Assembly: GCA_945860325.1 (NCBI GenBank)
Contig: CAMARL010000039.1
Span: 1 to 12,930, forward strand
Source: Spirosoma fluviale
GTDB lineage: Bacteria; Bacteroidota; Bacteroidia; Cytophagales; Spirosomataceae
Direction: 5' to 3'
DNA: 12,930 nucleotides
Made by a program: the position numbers and the translations under genes. The first letter of the stretch is position 1. The number at the start of each line of letters is the position of its first letter. The notes under the pieces were generated by a model. That model searched no databases and had not been told where the DNA came from. It was given only the letters and a program-made list of their open reading frames with translations. Below are positions 1-7,895 of this stretch, piece after piece.

Positions 1-206
1 AAGGAAGCTAACATCTGCTCATCAAAACCTCCATTACCTAAACCTCCGTAGAGTTCAGTTACAAAGGCCTCTGCTAAGCTCGGATCTGTCCAAACGACAG
101 ACTCAGAAAGTTGATCTAAAGGTTTTGTGTTAACAAAACTATCGTTACAGCTCGTAAAGACAGTTCCGAAAACCGATAATGCAATGATTACATATCTTTT
201 TTTCAT
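1..206 (-). CDS. SusD/RagB-like outer-membrane lipoprotein, N-terminal part (cut by window edge)
   Basis: The first 68 codons of a SusD-family protein, the surface lipoprotein that caps its partner SusC channel and binds the imported glycan or peptide. It starts at ATG 206 (MKKRYVIIALSVFG) with a short basic start, a hydrophobic stretch and a lipobox ending in TSC (Cys20), so it should be a signal-peptidase-II lipoprotein. The mature start (NDSFVNTKPLDQLSESVVW) matches the usual SusD opening of an Asp/Asn-rich linker, then a 'P-x-x' segment and the first TPR-like helix. It lies 19 bp downstream of the SusC stop on the same strand, the standard susC-susD order. The leader is A-rich without a Shine-Dalgarno sequence. 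About 85-90% of the gene lies outside the window, so the substrate cannot be judged. Confidence 0.92.
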   Translation of the reverse strand, partial: MKKRYVIIALSVFGTVFTSCNDSFVNTKPLDQLSESVVWTDPSLAEAFVTELYGGLGNGGFDEQMLAS

Positions 207-225
207 TTTTTTGTCTATTTAATTA

Positions 226-3200
226 TTAAAATGTTGCTGTTAATCCTAAATTCATAATCTTTGATTGTGGATAATACTGACCTGTGGAATTTACTGTTTC
301 GGGATCAAATATTTTCAACTTATCCCATGTAAACATATTCAAACCATTCGTGTAAACTCTACAGTTCTTTAAACCGATTTTACTCAATAATGTTTCAGGA
401 ATATTATATCCGATTTCAAAGTTTTTCAAACGGATGTAATCTGAATTTCTCAACCAGTACGTATTATTAGCAGAAAAATATTGATCATTTCGGTTAGCAA
501 TTCGAGGATGTACACTGCTTGGGTTTTCTACTGTCCAACGGTTTTCATAAATATCAGTTAAATAATTACCAATATTCCCCATTTCGCCCGCACTAATATA
601 CTGCATCGCTCCTGCTGCTCCCTGGAATAAGATCGTTAAATCAAAATTCTTGTACGTCGCACCGATATTAAATCCTCCTTGGAATAATGGTAATTGAGTG
701 AAATCATTACGAACCTGATCATTTGGGTCGATTTTTCCATCTCCATTCCAATCCTTGTATTTCATATCTCCAGGACGCAAAGTATTCACGAGAGCTTTAT
801 AGCTTATCGTTGTTGCATCGATATCCGCTTGATCCTTAAATACCCCATCATATTGATAAGCTACGTAGGTATTCATTGGTCTTCCCGTAGAACGTTGCCA
901 TTCTGGAGCACCAGGAGCTTCATCCCAGAATAAAATCTTATTCTTAGCATAACCTCCATTTAAACCTACATTGTATTTGAAATCACCAATTTGATCGCGA
1001 TATCCTAAGGTAAAGTCAAAACCTGAGTTTTCAACTTCTCCAATATTCTGAGCTGGTAAAGTCAAACCTGTCGACTGAGGAACAGAAGCGTTTTTAACCC
1101 AAAGAATATCAGTACGTTTGTTATAGAAATAATCCATCTCAAAAGTAACCTTATCATTAAATAATGAACCTTCTAAACCGATATCCGAATTGGTAGCCAC
1201 CTCCCACTTAATGTTGTTGTTAGGGATTTTGGTTTCAAACAAGGTTTTAGTTTCTACGTTACCAATGATGTAACTTCTAAATCCATACGTAGATAAGTAC
1301 TGATAGGTAGCGATTTGATCATTACCCATTTGTCCCCATGAACCTCTTAATTTCAAAAAATTGATTACAGGTAATTGGTCTTTGATGAAACTTTCTTCCG
1401 ACATCACCCAGCCTAACATACCACCTGGGAAAAATCCATAACGGGTTGCCTCAGGGAAAATATCAGAACCATCATAACGCCATAAGAATTCAGCTAAATA
1501 TTTTTCTTTGAAATTATATGCCACACGGCCAAAATAGTTCAAACGTGCGCGCTCATAAGCACCCCCAGCATTATTTTTCTCTAAATCTCCTCCTGCAAAT
1601 AGTTGATCTAAAGCAGGTGAAATGAAGAAACGACGATAAGCATTGAAGTTATCTCCATCAATGGTTTCTCTATTTGTTCCAGCTAAAACAGTAATTCCAT
1701 GCCCGTTAAATTTACGCTCATAAGTTGCAATAGCTCCTAATAAAATATTTAATTGAGTTTCATCACCAACTGTCAAGCGAGGCTCAGCGGGCCCACGCTT
1801 ACTCGCCACCAATGTTGGTGTCTTTCCATCCGCTTCAAAACCACTTCCTTTTTGATAAAGAGTCCATGGCGTCTCCCAACGCTTAGTAGCACGGTAACGC
1901 TTATCGATGGCAGCTGTACCTGATAATTTTAACCCTTGAATCCAAGGAATTTTAATATCCAACTGTCCATTCGTTTGGAAATAGCTTTGCTTATCGCGGT
2001 CATAACCCGTTTGGTTGGTTGTAATAACCACTGGATTTTGACCATTTTCAATATCAGGACCCGGTAAGCCGTTTGGCCAAAATGCTTGCTCCTGCGGTTT
2101 ACCTCTCATTTGCATCCTGAAAATTGCACCGGCTGCCTGCGTTGGTGATTCACGAAATTCTTCACGACCCAAAATACCAATAGAAAGATTTACATTTTCA
2201 TTTATTTTTGCATCCAAATTTAAACGTAAATCATATTGCTTAAATCCTTTGGCTGAGTTTTTATAAAACGCATCCTGATTTTGGTAACCCATTGAAGCCA
2301 AATATTTAATATTCTCGCTTCCCCCACTCAATTGAACATTGTGACGAGACTGAGGTGACCATGGTTTTAAAGTTGCTCCATACCAATCTGTATTTGGGTA
2401 TAGCCAAGGATCTGAACCATCCCCATACTTTTGTATGTCAGTTGGGCTATATGGAGCTTTTCTACCATTATAAACACCTGAAGCCTTGTAAGCAGCTGTT
2501 GCTGCACTCCATTGGTTTGTTGGCAATTGATAGATATCCAAATCATTTAACATACCTACATACTGAGATGCATTTGTTAATTTAGGAATGACCGTTGGAT
2601 CTGAAAATCCTTGATTAAACGAGTACGATAACTCAGGCTTTCCTGTTTTTCCTTTTTTCGTTGTAATCAAGATAACTCCATTCGCCGCACGAGCACCATA
2701 AATAGCTGCAGATGCATCTTTCAATACAGAGATCGTCTCAATATCAGCTGGGTTAATACGATCTAAACCACCCGCACGATTTGGAATACCATCGATTACG
2801 ATTAAGGCGTCATTGTTGTTCAAAGTGTTAGCCCCACGAATACGAATCGTAGACCCATCGGAACCAGGCTCTCCAGAACGGTTAACAGCAACTACTCCGG
2901 CCATACGACCGGCAAGTGAATTACTTAAGTTAACACTAGGCGATTTCTGTAGGTCTGATCCTTTAACCGACACAACAGAACCAGAAATAGTCGCCTTTTT
3001 CTGTACACCGTATCCTACAACAATCACCTCAGAAAGGCTTTTTGCATCAGGTGATAAGGAAACATTGATAATGCTTTGATTCCCTACGGTCACTTCTCTA
3101 CTTTCATAACTCACGAAAGTATAAATGATTTTACTAGAACTACCAGGTACAGAAAGTGTATACTTTCCATCCACATTCGTCGTGGTTCCTTTATTGGTCT

Positions 3201-3354
3201 CCTTAACGATAATGTTTACTCCGATCAAGGCCTCGCCTTTTTCATCGGTCACTTTACCTGTAATAGTTTGATTTTGGCCAAATGCTGCCCATGAACTAGT
3301 GAGCAGAACGACCAGCAAGTACAGTACCTTGCTTTGGTAAAAGTTTGATTTCAT
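226..3354 (-). CDS. SusC/RagA-family TonB-linked outer-membrane channel
   Basis: A 1042-residue SusC-like TonB-dependent transporter, which imports oligosaccharides, peptides or other large nutrients across the outer membrane together with its SusD lid. Visible in order: signal peptide 1-26 (cleavage after AFG); carboxypeptidase-D regulatory-like domain about 29-102 (ITGKVTDEKGEALIGVNI onward); the SusC-type TonB box SEVIVVGYGVQKK at 108-120; plug domain about 121-236 with IVIDGIP (185-191) and the LKDASAAIYGARAANG signature at 211-226; then a long beta-barrel ending in an aromatic residue (Phe1042), as expected for insertion by the BAM complex. The length is normal for the family. ATG 3354 is the natural start, directly before the signal peptide. 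SusD follows at 19 bp. No glycoside hydrolase or sigma/anti-sigma pair lies beside it here, so the substrate is unknown. Confidence 0.97.
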   Translation of the reverse strand: MKSNFYQSKVLYLLVVLLTSSWAAFGQNQTITGKVTDEKGEALIGVNIIVKETNKGTTTNVDGKYTLSVPGSSSKIIYTFVSYESREVTVGNQSIINVSLSPDAKSLSEVIVVGYGVQKKATISGSVVSVKGSDLQKSPSVNLSNSLAGRMAGVVAVNRSGEPGSDGSTIRIRGANTLNNNDALIVIDGIPNRAGGLDRINPADIETISVLKDASAAIYGARAANGVILITTKKGKTGKPELSYSFNQGFSDPTVIPKLTNASQYVGMLNDLDIYQLPTNQWSAATAAYKASGVYNGRKAPYSPTDIQKYGDGSDPWLYPNTDWYGATLKPWSPQSRHNVQLSGGSENIKYLASMGYQNQDAFYKNSAKGFKQYDLRLNLDAKINENVNLSIGILGREEFRESPTQAAGAIFRMQMRGKPQEQAFWPNGLPGPDIENGQNPVVITTNQTGYDRDKQSYFQTNGQLDIKIPWIQGLKLSGTAAIDKRYRATKRWETPWTLYQKGSGFEADGKTPTLVASKRGPAEPRLTVGDETQLNILLGAIATYERKFNGHGITVLAGTNRETIDGDNFNAYRRFFISPALDQLFAGGDLEKNNAGGAYERARLNYFGRVAYNFKEKYLAEFLWRYDGSDIFPEATRYGFFPGGMLGWVMSEESFIKDQLPVINFLKLRGSWGQMGNDQIATYQYLSTYGFRSYIIGNVETKTLFETKIPNNNIKWEVATNSDIGLEGSLFNDKVTFEMDYFYNKRTDILWVKNASVPQSTGLTLPAQNIGEVENSGFDFTLGYRDQIGDFKYNVGLNGGYAKNKILFWDEAPGAPEWQRSTGRPMNTYVAYQYDGVFKDQADIDATTISYKALVNTLRPGDMKYKDWNGDGKIDPNDQVRNDFTQLPLFQGGFNIGATYKNFDLTILFQGAAGAMQYISAGEMGNIGNYLTDIYENRWTVENPSSVHPRIANRNDQYFSANNTYWLRNSDYIRLKNFEIGYNIPETLLSKIGLKNCRVYTNGLNMFTWDKLKIFDPETVNSTGQYYPQSKIMNLGLTATF

Positions 3355-3379
3355 AAAATGATTTTTTTTAAAATGTTCA

Positions 3380-3413
3380 TCGACTTAATGGTTACAATGG
3401 TCGACTTTAATGG
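3380..3413. repeat. Imperfect 12-13 bp direct repeat in the susC leader
   Basis: TCGACTTAATGG (3380-3391) recurs as TCGACTTTAATGG (3401-3413), 21 bp apart start to start, with a third AATGG between them at 3396-3400. The spacing is two helical turns. The repeat lies 26-59 bp upstream of the SusC start codon, inside the predicted 5' untranslated region. It could be a pair of operator half-sites or an RNA element. The repetition is plain in the sequence; any function is inference. Confidence 0.6.
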
Positions 3414-3430
3414 GGTGAATATATGTAGAC

Positions 3431-3464
3431 TTTTTTGCAAAAAAACTTTTTTTTTGCAAAAAAA
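3431..3464. repeat. Two tandem A/T-tract palindromes (T6-GC-A7 and T9-GC-A7)
   Basis: Two copies of a TTTTTTGCAAAAAA palindrome sit head to tail, with their GC centres at 3437-3438 and 3456-3457 (19 bp apart). A single C lies between the copies. They fall between the predicted promoter and the susC start, so they would be transcribed into the leader near its 5' end. Long A and T tracts in phase bend DNA; in RNA each copy could fold only into a weak A-U hairpin. Similar short T-tract DNA is common in intergenic regions of AT-rich genomes, but the exact doubling around GC is unusual. Confidence 0.6.
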
Positions 3465-3480
3465 TGCGTTTAAATGAAAC

Positions 3481-3512
3481 CAAAGCTATTTTCAAGGATT
3501 GATAAGGATCAA
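3481..3512 (-). promoter_or_regulatory. Bacteroidota-type promoter for susC-susD
   Basis: On the minus strand TAGCTTTG (3488-3481) is a perfect match to the Bacteroidota -7 consensus TAnnTTTG. A TTG at 3512-3510 lies 21 bp upstream as the -33 element. Transcription would begin near 3473-3476, giving a leader of about 120 nt before the SusC ATG. This is a consensus match read by eye, with no start-site data. Confidence 0.6.
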
Positions 3513-3594
3513 CATTTATTTGAATAATCCTACGAAATTATAGAGTAAATGGTAATTAAACTTTAAATAATACTATTAAATTTCTATTAAAAAA

Positions 3595-3646
3595 TGATTA
3601 AAAAAAATACCGACATAGCTCATAAAAATATGGCTGCATCGGTATT
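3595..3646 (-). terminator. Intrinsic terminator after the M1 peptidase operon
   Basis: AATACCGA (3606-3613) pairs perfectly with TCGGTATT (3639-3646). The stem is extended inside, after a mismatch, by AGCT (3617-3620) against GGCT (3632-3635), with an A-rich loop. Read on the minus strand the hairpin is followed by seven T (3607-3601) and then more A/T. It starts 41 bp past the M1 stop codon. With the susC promoter on its far side, it separates the two transcription units. Confidence 0.7.
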
Positions 3647-3686
3647 AAATTTTAATTTTAACAAAAAATTGAAAAATTACAGTTTA

Positions 3687-5639
3687 TTAATTTCCCCTCG
3701 GTGCTCTAAAAATCGTAGGTCTCCAAACATCATTTTTGCTATTGATATCTGGAAATACATGGTCGGGGTCGATGGTCACCGACTTGATAGGAATAGTCGT
3801 AGAAGTCCTGAAGGTCCAAGAACTTCCCCTTTGCCAAATTTCCACAGGAAAAGTAAATCGTTCTTTCGCCCCACTAACTAATTCCACATCTACTACAGCT
3901 GGCATCGCCATCTTTTCCATGTTTTCAATGGTGATTAAAGCTCCTTTTGCTGGATCTTGTTCTATGTAATCCACCTCCTTCACCGATTGATCTAGACGCC
4001 ATAACTCGTAAAACCAGGATTTCCAGAACCAACCCAAATCCTCACCCGCTCCATCTTCCATTGCCTTAAAAAAGTCGAGTGGCGTAGGATGTTTAAAGGC
4101 CCAATGCTTGATATAGCTCTTAAACGCGTAATCAAATCGATCAGCCCCTAAAATATTTTCACGTAAAATCTTTAGGCCTATGCCTGGTTTATTATAGGCT
4201 TCCCAGCCTAAATTCATAGGCTTTATGACATCAGGAATTGAAAGTATAGGGTCTGCATATTCCCTAAACATCATAGGTGCAATCTGATGCATATCCATTT
4301 TTTGGCTTTTAAACTCTCCTTTATTAAAGGAGTCCATGGAATAAAAATTAATGAATGTATTGAAACCTTCATCCATCCAAGGAAACTTACGCTCATTTGA
4401 ACCTACAATCATTGGGAACCAGTTGTGCCCAAATTCATGATCCGTAACCCCCATCAGCGCACGCGTTTGATCGCGGTATCCACAAAAGATAATCCCAGGA
4501 TATTCCATACCAGAAACGATACCCGCCACATTCGTCGCTACCGGATAGGTATATTCGTAAAGCCAATTCGAGTAATATTCAATCGATGCTTTTACATATT
4601 CCGTCGAACGTCCCCAGGCATTTTGCCCATTGGACTCCACAGGATAAACAGAAACAGCCATCGATTTTTTACCACTTGGCAAATTGATTCTTGACGCATC
4701 TAAAATAAATGATTTTGAAGTGGCAAATGCCACATCACGCGCATTTGAACATTTAAATTTCCAGGTCAATCGGTCTTTTGCAGGTCTTGAAGTAGGATTT
4801 AATACCTCCTCAGCGGAACGAATCACCACTGTCGTTTCAGACTGTGCTGCCAAAGCCCATTTTTTCACTTGGTCTGCCGTATAAACCTCCGTAGGATTGA
4901 CAAGTTCTCCGGATCCTACGACAATATGCGAAGCTGGTACATTGATCGAATACTCAAAATTTCCATATTCCAAATAAAATTCACCTGCGCCTAAATAAGG
5001 CAAGACGTTCCAACCTTCTATATCGTCATATACACACATCCTTGGAAACCATTGGGCCACTGTGAAAATTGCGCCATTTTTAGTTTCTTGGATACCCATT
5101 CGGTCATGGCCGTTCGCCGGAGACTTAAAGGAATAAACGATTTTAATTTTGGCTACACCCACTTTTTCAACCATGGGCTGAGTCAAACGAATTTGCATCC
5201 GCGTATCTTCCACCACATAATTTGCTGGTTTCCCGTCCACCATTACACTCTCAATTTGATATCCTCCCTCAAAACCTATATTACCAAATCTTCCTCCAGA
5301 AACCGGAGTGGTTTTGCCTCCACGTGATTTAGTCGAGAATGAATTTTGGTCTAATTGCAACCATAAAAAAGGCAATTTGTCTGGGGAGTTATTTTTATAC
5401 GTCATCTCAACTTCCCCCGATATTTTACGAGCTTCTTCATCTAAAGATGCGGATATTTTATAGTCTACCGAGTTCTGCCAATACGTTGGCCCCGGAATAC
5501 CAGAACCCGAACGAGCAGAAGATGCAGGCCCATAATTCCAAAGTGGATGGAATAATTCGTAGGCATTATAAGTCGACTTAGTTTGTCCCAAAGCCGAAAA
5601 TGCTACAAAAAATAAAAGGAAAGCTGTATTTTTAATCAT
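3687..5639 (-). CDS. Secreted M1-family (gluzincin) zinc metallopeptidase
   Basis: A 650-residue M1 peptidase. It has a Sec signal peptide at about 1-18 (cleavage ALG before Gln19), an N-terminal beta domain at about 55-250, and a catalytic domain with the zinc motif HEFGH at 401-405 followed 18 residues later by Glu424 in WMDEG; these give the two His and one Glu ligands and the general base Glu402. The substrate-recognition strand that reads GxMEN in classical aminopeptidases is SGMEYPG here (376-382), a variant seen in bacterial M1 relatives, so true aminopeptidase activity is not certain. The protein ends soon after the helical segment and lacks a long ERAP1-type C-terminal domain. It should act in the periplasm or outside. 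It begins 11 bp after the acyl-CoA dehydrogenase stop and is followed by a terminator, so it is the last gene of its operon. Confidence 0.93.
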   Translation of the reverse strand: MIKNTAFLLFFVAFSALGQTKSTYNAYELFHPLWNYGPASSARSGSGIPGPTYWQNSVDYKISASLDEEARKISGEVEMTYKNNSPDKLPFLWLQLDQNSFSTKSRGGKTTPVSGGRFGNIGFEGGYQIESVMVDGKPANYVVEDTRMQIRLTQPMVEKVGVAKIKIVYSFKSPANGHDRMGIQETKNGAIFTVAQWFPRMCVYDDIEGWNVLPYLGAGEFYLEYGNFEYSINVPASHIVVGSGELVNPTEVYTADQVKKWALAAQSETTVVIRSAEEVLNPTSRPAKDRLTWKFKCSNARDVAFATSKSFILDASRINLPSGKKSMAVSVYPVESNGQNAWGRSTEYVKASIEYYSNWLYEYTYPVATNVAGIVSGMEYPGIIFCGYRDQTRALMGVTDHEFGHNWFPMIVGSNERKFPWMDEGFNTFINFYSMDSFNKGEFKSQKMDMHQIAPMMFREYADPILSIPDVIKPMNLGWEAYNKPGIGLKILRENILGADRFDYAFKSYIKHWAFKHPTPLDFFKAMEDGAGEDLGWFWKSWFYELWRLDQSVKEVDYIEQDPAKGALITIENMEKMAMPAVVDVELVSGAKERFTFPVEIWQRGSSWTFRTSTTIPIKSVTIDPDHVFPDINSKNDVWRPTIFRAPRGN

Positions 5640-5650
5640 GATGGATTGTG

Positions 5651-7429
5651 TTAAAAAATAGTTAAGACTTCTTCATCCAATAAACGCTTGGATAAACCTA
5701 AAGTCTTAGGAACCTCATAATGGAAGAAAAATTTCATCGTATGCATTTTATCTTGGTAAAAAGCTAGCTCATCTGCACTCAAGCCTCCTGCTTTTATGGC
5801 CGCAGCAGCTACATTTCCTTGTTTTAGCCATTGCCATGCGACCGTTACCACACCAAATAATTCCATATAAAGGCTAGAATCCGCGAGAAAAACGTCAAAT
5901 TCTCCTTTCATCGCAATACTTAATTTATGCATCGTGACCGCAGTCAAATTGGCCACTTCCGCTTCTAACATAGCGGCATATTTAGCCACCAAATCAGAAG
6001 ATTTACCTGATTCAATATCTTTTGCAATCCATTTCCCTAAGGTTTGAAGCGCCTGACCATTGTTTGAAGGGATGCCTCTGCCCAACAAAGTTAAACCGTG
6101 AATTCCGGTCGTTCCTTCATATATAGACATAATCCGAACGTCTCTGGCCATTTGTTCCAAAGGAAAATCTTCCGTATATCCATAACCTCCTAATACTTGA
6201 AGTCCTTGGTTAACGGCTAATGTTCCCATTTCGGCCGGATATGTTTTTGCGACCGTCGTCATCAAGTCTAATAACAATTGGGCCTCCGCCTTTTCCTCTC
6301 CTTCTGCGCACTTCGTTAAATCATCCCAAAGAAGGCATTGGAAAAGCAATCCCATGGATCCTTCGACAATCGCTTTTTGGAAATACAACATACGCTGTAC
6401 ATCTGGGTGATTTTTAATTAAAGTCGGTGGAGTATTTGGATCTTTATTGGTCAATAAACGACCCTGAGATCTTTCGTTTGCATATTGTTTTGAAAAAAGA
6501 TAGGCGGCAGAAGCAATATATGCACCCCCCATTCCTACTCCGATACGCGCTTCATTCATCATCTGAAACATGTACTTAAGCCCTTTATTAGGCTCTCCTA
6601 CTAAATAACCTATCGACGCACCCTTATCACCAAAAGAAAGATGAAGTGCTGGTGTCGCTTTTTGACCCATTTTATGATAGACCCCTAAAGAGACCACTTC
6701 ATTTTGAACCAATTGGCCATTTTCCATGCGCCTTTTAGGCACGACAAGAAGGGAAATTCCCTTAGTACCTGCAGGAGCACCTTCTAACCTGGCTAAAACT
6801 AAGTGGATGATATTTTCAGAAAAGTGATTGTCGCCTCCTGAAATGAATATTTTTTGTCCTTTGATGGCAAAAGTCCCATCGCCTAGATCTTTGGCTGAGG
6901 TGGATACGTCGTTCAACGAGCTTCCTGCTTGGGGTTCTGTCAAACACATCGTTCCTGTCCATTTTCCGGAAAGCATATTAGGAACAAATTTATCCGCTAA
7001 TTCTTTCGAACCAAAGGACGCAATTAAATGCGCCGCGCCATGCGAAAGACCCGTAAACATAACCACTGAATTATGCGCCGCACCCCGAATGAATTCATGT
7101 GCCCCGCCGACTAAGGATGGAAGCTGTTGGCCCCCATGCTCAAAATCAAAAGTGACACCGATCATTCCTGATTCACCCATCTCCTTCACATATGGTTCGA
7201 CTCCTGGATGTACATGTACCACGCCGTCCACTAATTCAGCTGCCTTTCTATCAGAATCTACATAAATGGGTCGCAAATATTTCTCGGCAATTAAATCGGC
7301 CGAATCCAATAACATGTCAAACATATCAGGCGTATAATCCGCAAAGCGAGGGTATTTACAAAGGGAAGCACTATCAAAAACCTCCTTTAAAATGAAGTCG
7401 AGATTTCGACGATCGTATTCTTTTGCCAT
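5651..7429 (-). CDS. Acyl-CoA dehydrogenase, long form with extra C-terminal domain (DmdC/FadE-like)
   Basis: A FAD-dependent acyl-CoA dehydrogenase of 592 residues, which introduces an alpha-beta double bond into an acyl-CoA and passes electrons to an electron-transfer flavoprotein; it is cytoplasmic. Visible: N-terminal helical domain about 30-155; the middle-domain signature MCLTEPQAGS at 161-170 and the KGQKIFISGGDN segment at 190-201; C-terminal helical domain with QVLGGYGYTEDFPLEQMARD (411-430) and IYEGTTGI (436-443), whose Glu438 is the likely catalytic base; then an additional C-terminal domain at about 465-592. This layout, longer than the usual 380 residues, is that of the group including 3-methylmercaptopropionyl-CoA dehydrogenase DmdC; the true substrate cannot be read from sequence. 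ATG 7429 is preferred over an in-frame TTG two codons upstream (7435). The M1 peptidase follows 11 bp downstream. Confidence 0.93.
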   Translation of the reverse strand: MAKEYDRRNLDFILKEVFDSASLCKYPRFADYTPDMFDMLLDSADLIAEKYLRPIYVDSDRKAAELVDGVVHVHPGVEPYVKEMGESGMIGVTFDFEHGGQQLPSLVGGAHEFIRGAAHNSVVMFTGLSHGAAHLIASFGSKELADKFVPNMLSGKWTGTMCLTEPQAGSSLNDVSTSAKDLGDGTFAIKGQKIFISGGDNHFSENIIHLVLARLEGAPAGTKGISLLVVPKRRMENGQLVQNEVVSLGVYHKMGQKATPALHLSFGDKGASIGYLVGEPNKGLKYMFQMMNEARIGVGMGGAYIASAAYLFSKQYANERSQGRLLTNKDPNTPPTLIKNHPDVQRMLYFQKAIVEGSMGLLFQCLLWDDLTKCAEGEEKAEAQLLLDLMTTVAKTYPAEMGTLAVNQGLQVLGGYGYTEDFPLEQMARDVRIMSIYEGTTGIHGLTLLGRGIPSNNGQALQTLGKWIAKDIESGKSSDLVAKYAAMLEAEVANLTAVTMHKLSIAMKGEFDVFLADSSLYMELFGVVTVAWQWLKQGNVAAAAIKAGGLSADELAFYQDKMHTMKFFFHYEVPKTLGLSKRLLDEEVLTIF

Positions 7430-7448
7430 AATCAATTATTATTTGAAA

Positions 7449-7479
7449 CAAATTTGCAGAGAAAAAATATATTATGCAA
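7449..7479 (-). promoter_or_regulatory. Possible promoter for the acyl-CoA dehydrogenase
   Basis: On the minus strand TTG (7479-7477), a 20-bp spacer and CAAATTTG (7456-7449) approximate the -33/-7 consensus with one mismatch in the -7 box. The predicted start of transcription is about 13 nt before ATG 7429. An alternative -7 box, TATGCTTG (7484-7477), also has one mismatch but no good -33 element. The 136 bp between yidD and this gene show no terminator, so read-through from yidD is equally possible. Confidence 0.3.
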
Positions 7480-7565
7480 GCATACTATATTTTTGTTGAG
7501 TGATATCATTATAAACTTTTTGTCATCTATTTATGGACTTAAATTTTTCACTCGCCATTCAACGA

Positions 7566-7787
7566 CTAAGGCAATGGATCATAGCCACTGCCTCCCCAGG
7601 GATGGCAACTGGATATTCGCCGAATGGCCATTCGAAATCCCTTTAAAAAGCCATATTTCAAAAGCGCTTGTTTTGAGTATTCAGAGCAAGTGGGTTGGTA
7701 CCGACAGGAATTAGGCAAAAAAGGGGATATCATTCCTTGGTACATGCGTATTAAACCCAAAAAGATTAATTTTAATATCGTGCCCAA
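7566..7787 (-). CDS. yidD: YidD, membrane protein insertion efficiency factor
   Basis: A 73-residue YidD-family protein, a small membrane-associated factor that helps YidC-dependent insertion of inner-membrane proteins. An N-terminal amphipathic/hydrophobic helix (3-20) precedes the family core: ISPFLPNSCRYQPTCSEY at 20-37 and HPWGGSGYDP at 62-71, with the conserved cysteines Cys28, Cys34 and Cys61. No ATG exists before Met15, which lies inside the conserved helix. The start is taken as TTG 7787, which gives the normal family length; the frame is open back to 7823, so another rare start is possible. In many bacteria yidD sits between rnpA and yidC; here it stands alone, upstream of an acyl-CoA dehydrogenase on the same strand and divergent from a serine hydrolase. 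Confidence 0.9.
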   Translation of the reverse strand: MGTILKLIFLGLIRMYQGMISPFLPNSCRYQPTCSEYSKQALLKYGFLKGFRMAIRRISSCHPWGGSGYDPLP

Positions 7788-7843
7788 TTTTTTCTCTAGA
7801 ATTATTCTGCTTCCGTTAATTTTTCAATTAAAAGAAGCGAAGA

Positions 7844-7873
7844 TTTGATATAAACGCTAATTTAAATAAATTG
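7844..7873 (+). promoter_or_regulatory. Weak candidate promoter for the serine hydrolase unit
   Basis: TTTG (7844-7847), a 19-bp spacer and TAAATTG (7867-7873) resemble the -33/-7 pair, but the -7 box is one base short of TAnnTTTG. It would place transcription start about 15 nt before ATG 7896, in line with the short leaders predicted elsewhere in the window. This is the best match I find in the 108-bp divergent gap with yidD. Confidence 0.25.
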
Positions 7874-7895
7874 CCTTAAATATTTTCCAACCAAT

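Noticed and set aside
3594..3969. Plus-strand open frames beginning in the terminator region
   Set aside because: They are antisense to the 3' end of the M1 gene. The first starts inside the terminator hairpin's A/T tract, and the protein has no family features.
6828..7265. 145-codon open frame on the plus strand
   Set aside because: It lies wholly antisense within the well-supported acyl-CoA dehydrogenase. It is rich in Pro, Ser and Cys without any domain, and shows the composition expected of a shadow frame.
7454..7848. Two plus-strand open frames over the yidD region
   Set aside because: Both are antisense to yidD, whose conserved family motifs explain the coding signal. They have no recognisable content or promoter.
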